This document shows, one piece after another, positions 51,358 to 59,581 of a stretch of 64,000 nt of DNA (positions within the stretch are counted from its first letter, which is position 1; each line of letters starts with the position of its first letter). The notes below the pieces were generated by a model. That model worked only from the letters and a program-made list of their open reading frames with translations. It did not search any database and had not been told where the DNA came from. The position numbers and the translations under genes were made by a program. Origin of the DNA: Paraburkholderia fungorum. Lineage in GTDB: Bacteria; Pseudomonadota; Gammaproteobacteria; Burkholderiales; Burkholderiaceae. The DNA is taken from NCBI RefSeq assembly GCF_003610895.1, contig NZ_MCAS01000027.1, positions 32,000 to 95,999 of the forward strand. The letters are read 5' to 3'.

Positions 51358-52005
51358 TCAGTGGGCGCGCAACCTTCGGTTGACGAAGCGCCACACGGCG
51401 CTCACCAGCAGCGATCCTACACCGAGCGAGACGCCCAGCAGCACGATCGAACTCATATGATCGCGCACCAGCGGCACATTGCCGAACAGGTAGCCGGCCG
51501 CCACCAGCGAGACGATCCACAGCGCGGCGCCCGCCGTGACGAACGACGCGAAACGTGCAAACGTCATGCGCGAAACGCCGGCGACGAACGGTGCGAATGT
51601 GCGCACGACGGCAATGAACGGCGACAGCAAAAAGGTGAGGCCGCCGCGTGCCTCATAAAAAGCGTGCGCTTTGCGCAATGCATTCTTGTCGAGCCAGCGA
51701 TAGTTGGCGGTATAGACTTTTTCGCCGATTGCGCGGCCGATCGCATAGCAGACGATGCTGCCGGCCACGGTGGCGGCGAACAGCACGGGGATCACGAGCC
51801 AGATGTTCAGCGCGCCGGTGGCGGCGAGACCGCCGCAGATGAAAATCAGCGGATCGCCAGGCAAAAAGAATAACGGAAGGAAGCCGATCTCGACGAATAC
51901 CACGAGAAACAGCATGGCATAGACGGCGGTGCCGTATTGCAGGATCAAACCGCTCAGGTGCTGGTCGAAGTGCAGGGCAACCTGCAGCACATGCATGAAA
52001 TCCAT
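51358..52005 (-). CDS. DedA-family membrane protein
   Basis: 215 residues with four to five hydrophobic segments. FVEIGFLPLFFLPGDPLIFICGGLAATG and RYW-region equivalents FLSPFIAVVRTFAPFVAGVSRMTFARFASF are the typical DedA (SNARE-associated) blocks. DedA proteins are membrane transporters, and some act as undecaprenyl-phosphate or phospholipid translocases. The ribosome site is weak. It stands 95 bases upstream of the LysE gene on the same strand. Confidence 0.88.
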   Translation of the reverse strand: MDFMHVLQVALHFDQHLSGLILQYGTAVYAMLFLVVFVEIGFLPLFFLPGDPLIFICGGLAATGALNIWLVIPVLFAATVAGSIVCYAIGRAIGEKVYTANYRWLDKNALRKAHAFYEARGGLTFLLSPFIAVVRTFAPFVAGVSRMTFARFASFVTAGAALWIVSLVAAGYLFGNVPLVRDHMSSIVLLGVSLGVGSLLVSAVWRFVNRRLRAH

Positions 52006-52140
52006 CTTGGTTCGAAAGAGAGTGAGGTGTTCAGGAGTTTAGTCTCGTGGCGGCGCGGGTACCTGTTTATTTCGAAGCGCTGATGTCAATATCGGGGGTG
52101 TCTTTCAGAGAAACCCCTAAAAAAAACCGACGAAACACCC

Positions 52141-52668
52141 ATGCAACAGGTTCCCAGTCTCACGTTCCGCTTTGCCGTACCGCACGATGCGCACGCTATC
52201 CGCACGATCGAATTCGAGGCCGGTCAGCGCTTTGCCGATGTAGGTATGGCCGGTATCGCCGATGCACCGCCGATGGAACTGGAGGTCGTCAACCGTAAGA
52301 TCGACGCCCAGCAGATCGTCGTTGCCGTGGCTGCGGATGAAATCTGCGTCGCTTTTGTGATGTTCGAGCCGCAACCCGTGCGTTTCTACATTCAGGAACT
52401 CGACGTATTGACTTCGCATGCGGGGCAACGTATCGGCGCGGCGCTGATCGAGCAGGTCGCGCAACTCGCGCGCGCACAACAGATAACGCAACTCACGCTG
52501 TCGACGTATCGCGAGGTGCCGTGGAATGCACCGTACTATCGTCGACTTGGCTTTCGCGATATCGCGGAGGCTGATCTCGATGCCGCGCTGATCGCGCGGC
52601 GCGACGCGCATATTGCGCGCGGTCTCGACGAATCGAAGCGGGTCTTCATGCTGCGTGATCTTGCGTGA
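52141..52668 (+). CDS. GNAT-family N-acetyltransferase
   Basis: 175 residues. The acetyl-CoA loop is at about 98-110 (SHAGQRIGAALIEQVAQLARAQ, the Q/RxxGxG/A variant), with VMFEPQPVRFYIQELDVL before it and YYRRLGFRDI after it. GNAT enzymes transfer acetyl from acetyl-CoA to amines. The substrate is not predictable. There is no clear ribosome site before the ATG. The gene ends convergent with an Old Yellow Enzyme gene. Confidence 0.85.
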   Translation: MQQVPSLTFRFAVPHDAHAIRTIEFEAGQRFADVGMAGIADAPPMELEVVNRKIDAQQIVVAVAADEICVAFVMFEPQPVRFYIQELDVLTSHAGQRIGAALIEQVAQLARAQQITQLTLSTYREVPWNAPYYRRLGFRDIAEADLDAALIARRDAHIARGLDESKRVFMLRDLA

Positions 52669-52740
52669 CGGCGGGCGCGGGCGCCTGAATTGTCTGTGAT
52701 TTTCCGGGCGATGCGCGCCGCATGCAAAGCCCAACGTACG

Positions 52741-52790
52741 AAAAACGCGGTGAGTGTGACCAGGCATCGTTCCGGTCACACCCACCGCGT
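52741..52790 (-). terminator. Rho-independent terminator of the Old Yellow Enzyme gene
   Basis: Arms of 17 bp with one mismatch (ACGCGGTG-GTGTGACC and GGTCACAC-CACCGCGT) enclose a 12-base loop and are followed on the minus strand by TTTTT. It lies about 85 bases after the nemA-like stop. Confidence 0.85.
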
Positions 52791-52874
52791 GGTGTTGCAG
52801 CGTGCTACGAGTCACCAGCCGCTTTAACGAAGCGGCCTATGTTTCTACTAATGGGTTGCGCTGAATTCGATGGT

Positions 52875-53936
52875 TTATTCGACGGTTTCCAGCGTCGGAT
52901 AGTCCACGTAGCCGGTTTCGCCGCGAGCGTAGTACGTCGCCGGATTCGGCTTGTTCAGCGGGGCATTCGTTGCGAAGCGGCGCACCAGATCCGGATTCGC
53001 GATGAACAGTTGACCCCAAGCCACAGCGTCTGCTTCACCCGCGTCGAGCACTTGTTGTGCCGTTTCCAGGGTGAACTTTTCGTTTGCGATGTACGGGCCG
53101 CCGAATGCTTTCTTCAGTTGCGGGCCGAGCCGGTCGTCGCCGAGTGCTTCGCGGGCGGCGATGAACGCGATCTTGCGTTTGCCGAGTTCGCGCGCCACGT
53201 AACCGAAAGTGGCCGCCGGGTCCGAATCGCCCATGGCGTGCGCGTCACGACGCGGTGCGAGGTGAACGCCGACGCGGTTCGCGCCCCAGACGCCGATACA
53301 GGCGTCGGTGATTTCGAGCAGCAGGCGGGCGCGGTTTTCGATCGGGCCGCCGTAGGCGTCGGTACGTTTGTTGGTGCTGTCCTGCAGAAACTGGTCGAGC
53401 AGATAGCCGTTCGCGCCGTGTACTTCCACGCCGTCGAAACCTGCCGCCTTCGCGTTTTCAGCGCCCTTACGGAACGCTTCGACCACACCGGCGATTTCGT
53501 CGAGTTCGAGCGCGCGCGGTGTCACGTATGGACGCTCCGGACGCACCAGACTGACATGACCTTGCGCCGCGATCGCGCTAGGCGCGACCGGCAATTCGCC
53601 GTTGAGAAACAGCGGATCGGAAATACGGCCGACGTGCCACAGTTGCAGGAAAATCTTGCCGCCGGCTTCGTGCACGGCCTTCGTGACGATCTTCCAGCCT
53701 TCCACCTGTTCCTGCGACCAGATACCCGGGGTTTCGGCGTAACCGACACCTTGCGGCGTGACGGAGGTGGCTTCGCTGATGATCAGGCCTGCCGTGGCGC
53801 GTTCGGCGTAGTACTTCGCCATCAGCGCGTTCGGCACGCGGATTTCTTCGGCGCGTTGGCGCGTGAGCGGCGCCATGATGATGCGGTTCGACAACGTGAT
53901 GTCGCCAATCTGGAGCGGGTCAAAAAGAGTCGGCAT
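52875..53936 (-). CDS. nemA: Old Yellow Enzyme-family alkene reductase (NemA-like)
   Basis: 353 residues. FMN barrel with LSNRIIMAPLTRQRA (about 16-30), the SEATSVTPQGVGYAETPGIWS loop, LQLWHVGRISDP and the active-site His/Asn in GVEVHGANGYLLDQFLQDSTNKRTDAYGG (about 178-205). OYE/NemA enzymes reduce activated C=C bonds and nitro compounds with NADPH. It follows an arsR gene by 84 bases on the same strand, so that regulator probably controls it. In E. coli the matching regulator NemR is a TetR protein, so this pairing differs. Confidence 0.92.
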   Translation of the reverse strand: MPTLFDPLQIGDITLSNRIIMAPLTRQRAEEIRVPNALMAKYYAERATAGLIISEATSVTPQGVGYAETPGIWSQEQVEGWKIVTKAVHEAGGKIFLQLWHVGRISDPLFLNGELPVAPSAIAAQGHVSLVRPERPYVTPRALELDEIAGVVEAFRKGAENAKAAGFDGVEVHGANGYLLDQFLQDSTNKRTDAYGGPIENRARLLLEITDACIGVWGANRVGVHLAPRRDAHAMGDSDPAATFGYVARELGKRKIAFIAAREALGDDRLGPQLKKAFGGPYIANEKFTLETAQQVLDAGEADAVAWGQLFIANPDLVRRFATNAPLNKPNPATYYARGETGYVDYPTLETVE

Positions 53937-54020
53937 ATGAGTTCACCTTAGGTGGCGGGCGCGTGGCCCGAGCCTTAAAAACTGCATGATGAGAGAAGTG
54001 CGGCAATGCGGATGACGCGT

Positions 54021-54323
54021 TCAGAGCCCGGTGTTCATGTACTCGAGAAACGCCTGGATGACGGCCTCGTTGCGTTTGAAAAACACCCATTGACCGACCC
54101 GCTTCGACGTGACGAGGCCCGCGCGCTGCAAGGCAGCGAGGTGCGCCGACACGGTGGACTGCGACAGGCCGCAACGCGCGTCGATCTTGCCGGCGCATAC
54201 GCCGTAGTCGAGCGGCAGGTCCTGGTCGGTGAAATGCGCATACGGTTCGCGCAGCCAGCCGAGAATTTCCCGCCGTACAGGGTTCGCAAGCGCTTTGTGA
54301 ATCGCGTCGATATCGAGCGTCAT
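54021..54323 (-). CDS. ArsR-family regulator with two cysteines, upstream of the OYE gene
   Basis: 100 residues. Winged helix IHKALANPVRREILGWLREP with recognition part CGLSQSTVSAHLAALQRAGLVTSKRVGQWVFFKR. An inserted loop DLPLDYGVCAGKIDARCG carries Cys43 and Cys51, which could sense electrophiles or oxidants. This is an inference, and fits an OYE target that removes electrophiles. The gene is upstream of nemA on the same strand, and a symmetric ATATCG element lies upstream. Confidence 0.85.
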   Translation of the reverse strand: MTLDIDAIHKALANPVRREILGWLREPYAHFTDQDLPLDYGVCAGKIDARCGLSQSTVSAHLAALQRAGLVTSKRVGQWVFFKRNEAVIQAFLEYMNTGL

Positions 54324-54681
54324 GAGACAGTTTTAAGGGCATGAACAACGCGCAGATGTGGCGCCGGTTGGCGCTCACGCATCTGCATCGCTACGGAACG
54401 AATTATATATCGGAATTTTACGATATGCTCGAAGCCATTACTGGCGATGGGGTCGATAGCTGGGGATCTACCAAAAGGTCCGCACTTTGTACGGAGAGTC
54501 GGTATGGGGAAGGGAAGCATGCGCGTGCGAGAGCTTCCAGTGGTCGTGATCAAGTGGCTGGAACCCGGCCTTGCCCGTAAATGCGCACCTCGAGCATCAC
54601 GCCAGGGTGACAGGACGGGCGCTCCGTGATCGCAGGCCAGGATCTGCAAGGTCCAACTCGTCCCGCTCCGGCCATTCGAAC
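54324..54681. other. Intergenic region between arsR and the chemoreceptor gene
   Basis: Holds the arsR-nemA promoter region with the ATATCG repeat, and the 3' flank of the chemoreceptor gene. No supported gene. Confidence 0.45.
54407..54426. promoter_or_regulatory. Inverted repeat ATATCG-N8-CGATAT upstream of arsR
   Basis: Perfect 6-bp arms in an AT-rich island, 84-103 bases upstream of the arsR start. The size is typical for ArsR dimers, and the AT content suggests overlap with the promoter. Confidence 0.6.
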
Positions 54682-56178
54682 CTAGAGCCTGAAAACGCTA
54701 ACCGCTGTGTGCAGTTTCTTCGCCTGATCGTCCAGCGACTGTGCCGCTGCTGCAGCCTGTTCCACCAGAGCCGCATTCTGCTGGGTTACTTCGTCCATCT
54801 GCGTGACCGCTTGCCCGACCTGATCGATCCCCTTGCTCTGCTCGTCCGAGGCCGCCGCGATTTCTCCCATTATGTCCGTCACCCGTTTGATGCTGTTCAC
54901 GATCTCACCCATGGTGGCACCCGCCTCATCGACCAGCTTGGTCCCGGTTTCGACCCTGCTCACGGAATTTTCGATCAGCGTTTTGATTTCCCTGGCCGCT
55001 GCGGCCGAGCGTTGCGCGAGCGTGCGCACCTCGGTGGCAACCACGGCGAAACCCCGGCCATGTTCGCCTGCGCGTGCGGCTTCCACTGCGGCATTGAGTG
55101 CGAGAATGTTGGTCTGGAACGCGATGCCGTCGATCACGCCGATGATGTCGGCAATCTTCTCCGAGCTGGCGTTGATTTGTCCCATGGTCGCAACTACCTC
55201 GCCGACCACGTCGCCCCCTCTTACCGCGATTGCGGCCGATGACTGCGCCAGCCCATTGGCCTGCCGGGCATTCTCTGTGTTCTGCCGTACCGTGCCGGTC
55301 AACTCCTCCATGCTTGCCGCCGTCTCCTGAAGCGAAGCGGACTGTTCTTCAGTACGGCTCGACAGATCGACATTGCCTGCGGCAATCTGCTTGGAAGCCG
55401 TGCTCACCGATTGCACCGAATCCCGTACCGCGGCCATAACCTCCGCGATCCGAGCCATCAGGTGGTTGAAGGCGACAGCGGTCTGACTGATTTCGTCTTT
55501 GCCGTGAACCGATGCACGCGTCGTCAGGTCGAGTGATTCACTCGCTTGCTGCAACGTCCCCTTGATGCCGTTCAGCGCTCGCTGGATCGAACGGGACAGC
55601 AGGAGAGTCCATCCGACAACAATCGCCATTGCAATCGCCAACGTCGTGATCACCGTCCTGACCGCATTCGTGCTGTTGCGCTCGGCGAGGTCCGCAGCTT
55701 GCTTGCCCCGATTCCCCGCTTCCTTGATAGTTGCCTCGATCGATGCACCAAGCGGCTGAAAGTCGGAATGGTAAAGCGAGGCGACCTGAGCATTGGCCGC
55801 CCTGGAATCCCGGGCAGCCAGGTCGATCAGCTGACGCGACTTCTGGACGTAAGCACGCCATTGGGCACGCAGTGTCCTGAGCCTCGCTTGTTGATCGGGG
55901 GACTTGAACAGCGGGTCAATGACTGCCGCCCATTTGTCGATGTTCTGTTCCGCGTCGGAAAAGATCTTTTTGGTATCGTCTGCAGCCGGATCGAACTCGA
56001 CCGTGGATAGCGCGCTTGCCTTGATTTCGGTCAGGCCGCGCACCTGCGTCTCCCGGCGATGCGAGGCCATTTGCGCGTCATTCACGGAGTTGAATCCGAG
56101 GGCCGTCACAACAATACCGCCGCCGGTAGCGATCAGCGTGACAAGCATCAGAATCCGGAGTTTTAACTTGATTGTCAT
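54682..56178 (-). CDS. Methyl-accepting chemotaxis protein (Tsr/Tar-like)
   Basis: 498 residues from ATG 56178. Upstream codons to 56250 are open but unlikely. TM1 is at about 7-29, followed by a four-helix-bundle periplasmic domain of about 155 residues. TM2 is at about 185-205, then HAMP and a long cytoplasmic helical hairpin with the conserved tip GIAFQTNILALNAAVEAARAGEHGRGFAVVATEVRTLAQRSA. Adaptation helices contain SSRTEEQSASLQETAASMEEL. There is no C-terminal CheR-docking pentapeptide. The ligand is unknown. Confidence 0.92.
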   Translation of the reverse strand: MTIKLKLRILMLVTLIATGGGIVVTALGFNSVNDAQMASHRRETQVRGLTEIKASALSTVEFDPAADDTKKIFSDAEQNIDKWAAVIDPLFKSPDQQARLRTLRAQWRAYVQKSRQLIDLAARDSRAANAQVASLYHSDFQPLGASIEATIKEAGNRGKQAADLAERNSTNAVRTVITTLAIAMAIVVGWTLLLSRSIQRALNGIKGTLQQASESLDLTTRASVHGKDEISQTAVAFNHLMARIAEVMAAVRDSVQSVSTASKQIAAGNVDLSSRTEEQSASLQETAASMEELTGTVRQNTENARQANGLAQSSAAIAVRGGDVVGEVVATMGQINASSEKIADIIGVIDGIAFQTNILALNAAVEAARAGEHGRGFAVVATEVRTLAQRSAAAAREIKTLIENSVSRVETGTKLVDEAGATMGEIVNSIKRVTDIMGEIAAASDEQSKGIDQVGQAVTQMDEVTQQNAALVEQAAAAAQSLDDQAKKLHTAVSVFRL

Positions 56179-56747
56179 GGTAAGTCGCAGCAGAACTTCG
56201 ATGATTGCACCCAGGGAAATCCACTCAGTACCAGATCCAGTTAACGGCACATGCTATTTGCATCTTGAGTCAGGTCTACTAATCTCCGAAGTAAGCTCAC
56301 ATGGCTGTGTCAGGCATAACCTGCCATGGGTGTGCTCTCCGTTCTCGGTGGGGACGTTTGGAGTTGTGGTGGTGATTGATGCCTGGCGACGAATGAAGGC
56401 GGCATTCGTAGTTAGTAAAACTACAGATGGTGAGCAGCCATGCCAGTCGATGACGCGACGAGCAGCAGCGCTCGCAGCTGGCTGGTCTGTGCCTTGGGCG
56501 GCCGGCATGCGCTTGCGAACCTGCGCGTTTCAACTATGGGGCAATACGCAACCCTCAGCGGCGGTTCGCCAGACAGAGGGTTTCGCGTACTCGCCCTCGA
56601 CAGAACCGAGTGACTCCTCAAGCTGTCATCTCGTTCTTCTATTGGACGTTTGTGTTGTCAGGCTAGCCGTGAAAATCCAGCGCTTCATCGGTACTTTGAC
56701 GATCTCGCTGCTGGCGCCGCCCTGATCGACGACGGCCTTCTTGTTGA
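56179..56747. other. Gene-poor region upstream of the chemoreceptor gene
   Basis: No supported gene. Frames present have no ribosome site or known domain. It may carry the chemoreceptor promoter and old mobile DNA remnants, but nothing is recognisable. Confidence 0.45.
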
Positions 56748-57158
56748 TCAGGCTGATCTGCTGCCGGTATCTTCCTGAGGAAGTTGGGCGCTTTCGACTG
56801 GCAGCGGCCCGGTCAGCGCTCCGTTGGTCGTTGTCGTGACCCTGCTGGCGGTCGTGTTGTCCGTCTCGCGCAGCGCCGCGTTGGCGGTGACTAATAATGC
56901 GGCATCGTGATCACGCAGTACGGCGTCGACTGCGTCGAAAACCTTCTTCAGTTCCTTCTGCCCGGGCTTCGTCGCATTGTCGCCGTGCGCTATGGCATCG
57001 GCTTCCTTCTTCAATCGCTTTAAGAGTTTCGCTGCGAACCGGCTATCTAGCGACCTGCCCTGGACGAACTCCTTGATCTGCATCGTCAACGCCACCAACG
57101 CCTGTTCAGTTGTCTCGTTCGAGTCGCTGGTATCGGCAGAAAACGATTTCTTGGTCAT
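56748..57158 (-). CDS. Hypothetical small protein
   Basis: 136 residues from ATG 57158, with GGAGAG 6 bases upstream. The frame continues to 57239 without a better signal. The sequence is charged and probably helical in the middle (EQALVALTMQIKEFVQGRSLDSRFAAKLLKRLKKEADAI), with a Thr/Ser-rich tail. No family is recognised, and no signal peptide or membrane segment is seen. The ribosome site and length support a real gene. Confidence 0.55.
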   Translation of the reverse strand: MTKKSFSADTSDSNETTEQALVALTMQIKEFVQGRSLDSRFAAKLLKRLKKEADAIAHGDNATKPGQKELKKVFDAVDAVLRDHDAALLVTANAALRETDNTTASRVTTTTNGALTGPLPVESAQLPQEDTGSRSA

Positions 57159-57533
57159 CAAAACTCTCCAAAATGTGTTTGCTCCCGGCGAGCAGTGGGA
57201 GACGAAAGCGTAAAGTTGCGTATCCGAACGGCACAGCATTTCAATCTCACGAATTCGGGCGATCGCCGCTCGGGCTTATGTCCCAAGCGTCCTTTGACGA
57301 ATGCTGAAAAGTGAAGATCACCAATTGCACCCCCTCGCGCATTTGCCCGGTGAGTAGCGCGCGTCCTCCCAGTGTCCGAATTGATGGGCATGAGACGGTA
57401 GATCGCGCGACGCAGGCGGGCCAACGCGTATTGCTTGCGCGTGCATTTCCGGCACCGGCACGAGACGTCTTGATGCATCGGTGACGAGTGAAGGAGATGA
57501 GAAATCGCGAGCTACTGCCTTCCGCCTCTTCAA
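57159..57533. other. Intergenic region between two hypothetical genes
   Basis: No supported gene. It probably contains the promoter of the small hypothetical gene. Confidence 0.4.
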
Positions 57534-58517
57534 TCAACACTCGTCAATAGCGCCCTTCAACGTAACCAACGACTTCGGCACGATGAAAATGTGATCCCGT
57601 TCGGAAGGGTAAAACCTCCCCATCTGTTTTTCGCCGTAGGGTTTGAGTTCCGGTGGCGTGGTGACATGCATGAAGCAGTACACCAACTCCTTATCTGCCA
57701 CAGCCTTCTTCAATACCTCGGCGAGTTGACGATCCTCCTCATCGAGCGTGTGCTTGACGAACGTGACCTTCGCGAGGGTATCGCGTTCCGTCTTTGCTCC
57801 AGACGGCGAGAATCGACGCCGGAACGTCAGCATGAATACATTTCGCAGTTCTTCGATGGACGCTAGCCCGTGGTAAATGCGTTCCTGCTGATGTGCTGGA
57901 TGAAACGCAAAAATCGGCAGGCACGTGTTATAGAACATGCTTTGGCTACCGGCCCGGCCAATTCTCAGTGGCGTATTTTGCCGCTCGGTGACCGTCATGG
58001 TCAGGTAGCTCATGCCGACTGCCGCCAGAAAGCGCGTCGAGTCGGGGCGTTTCGCTTCCCCTTCGGTGGGGCTCTCATCCTCGTCATCTTGCGGCCTACC
58101 GTTATCCAGTGAACCGTCTTTTGCCGGTGCGCGTTTGCGTGCCTCTGGCAACCAGATCAACCCAAGCTCGCCGACGTTAACAACGTTGTCTTCGCGCTTC
58201 GGCTCGTCTGGCGACTCGATCTTTGGTAGAGGCTCTTCGTGCCATGTGCAGTCGTCGATATGCGGAAAACGGACGTGACTACGAAAATACGGCGCTCTAT
58301 GCCGGCCGCTCTCGATTGCGTCAGCGTCAAACGCGTCGAGGCGATCGTACACGGCGCCCACGATCTTGGGTCGTGCCACGGCCCGGCACTTTGGATCACC
58401 ACACATGAAGATGAATCGTCGTCTTTCGCCCTCTGGTTGTGCAAAGAACCTGTCGTGCGCCTGCCTCAACGTAATGTTGCCCCCAAACTCCACGCAATAT
58501 GCTTCTCCACGCGCCAT
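57534..58517 (-). CDS. Hypothetical protein with N-terminal CCHC zinc-finger-like motif
   Basis: 327 residues. The first 95 contain FMCGDPKCRAVARP (Cys39, Cys44) and, after a spacer, FPHIDDCTWHEE (His86, Cys90, His93). This resembles the zinc-binding start of CoiA-type competence and nuclease-like proteins. The middle (95-160) is acidic and low in complexity. The C-terminal 160 residues hold no family I recognise. Its base composition is slightly lower in GC than the metabolic genes and it lies in a gene-poor zone, both consistent with acquisition by transfer. Confidence 0.6.
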   Translation of the reverse strand: MARGEAYCVEFGGNITLRQAHDRFFAQPEGERRRFIFMCGDPKCRAVARPKIVGAVYDRLDAFDADAIESGRHRAPYFRSHVRFPHIDDCTWHEEPLPKIESPDEPKREDNVVNVGELGLIWLPEARKRAPAKDGSLDNGRPQDDEDESPTEGEAKRPDSTRFLAAVGMSYLTMTVTERQNTPLRIGRAGSQSMFYNTCLPIFAFHPAHQQERIYHGLASIEELRNVFMLTFRRRFSPSGAKTERDTLAKVTFVKHTLDEEDRQLAEVLKKAVADKELVYCFMHVTTPPELKPYGEKQMGRFYPSERDHIFIVPKSLVTLKGAIDEC

Positions 58518-59581
58518 TCTGACCTCAATTTTTGCTTCAGCTAACTTGCGCGCTCCCAGCGAAGGCCGGGTACGCGATTTTTCAAAGACAACATCGATGG
58601 AAGCGTCAAGGCTATTCGAGCAGACCGTGTCCAGGACTTCTGTCTTGGCCAGGACGATTCGACATACTGTTCAAGAGAGGACGCTGTTCCGGAAACCGTC
58701 GTCAGGAGCGTCGGATTCGGATCACGCACTACCTCGTGGAACCGACTCGCATTACGCAATGCTCTGCTTGAACGAAATAAAAAAGAGGCGTCGCGCGAAC
58801 GCGACGCCGAGAAGCTTCTGGCGTCGGGAACCACGTGCCAGAACCTGAAAACCTGCAGCGTGAATAGTCATCGCTGGATGCGAAAAGATGCCACTTGAGC
58901 AGACTACCCCGTAATGCGGAACATTGACCAGTCACGTACCTGGTCGCATGGTCGCGTAGTGCGCAGAACCAGCTGACTCTGATTTTGCCTGTCGCATGCA
59001 TTGCGTCGAGCGTGAGTTAAAAGTTCTTGTGTCGGTTGATTCTAGAGCGAAAGAAAATCGCTGAGGTTAGTTAAAACGTTTGCGAGATGTATGCCTACAT
59101 TAAAACAGGGAAATCCTTAGGATTCTGATCGCACGGGTGACCTATGACGCATGGTTGTGAATAGCGTCAGGAAGATTGCGCTGCATGAATCAAGGTGCTT
59201 TTGCCAGTGTGCAGCCCAGATGCAATAGTGGGCCACAAAGCGGGCTTTTGCAGGAACAACGTGACCGTTAGCGGCGCAATGAGGCGGCGTGGGCGAAGAT
59301 GCTGGTCTGTCACGACCCGAACTCCTGTGCCGGATGGTCGAGATGCGTTTCAATATGATCGACATCTTCTGTCATATCGATAGCTCGTAGCCCTGATTAA
59401 TTCATAGTGCCGGGTATTGATTGTTTTTGACGCAGTAAGACTAAAGCTTCGCGAAACAAAGCCGATATCGTGGCAATGAATAGTGAAGATTCCGGCAGAA
59501 AACCGCCCATGCGCGTATGACATTACCACTACGGAGGATGACGCGCTGTTTCGCATAAGGCGAGTTCGTGCGCGTGACACT
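58518..59581. other. Gene-poor region with an orphan terminator
   Basis: About 1.06 kb without a convincing coding frame. It contains a minus-strand terminator at 58779-58808 with no gene directly upstream of it. The part from 59040 to 59110 and from 59380 to 59470 is AT-rich and may hold promoters, including that of the sensor kinase gene. Confidence 0.5.
58779..58808 (-). terminator. Rho-independent terminator without an evident gene
   Basis: On the minus strand, GGCGTCGCG pairs with CGCGACGCC around TTCG, a stable tetraloop, followed by CTCTTTTTTATTT. The structure is strong. Its upstream transcript would come from the non-coding 58810-59100 region, which suggests a small RNA or a lost gene. 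Confidence 0.8.

Noticed and set aside
56179..56747. Possible remnant of an insertion sequence
   Set aside because: No terminal inverted repeats, target duplications or transposase motifs could be recognised.
58729..59001. 90-codon minus-strand frame across the orphan terminator
   Set aside because: The terminator lies inside its 3' half, and the translation has no domain, so coding is unlikely.
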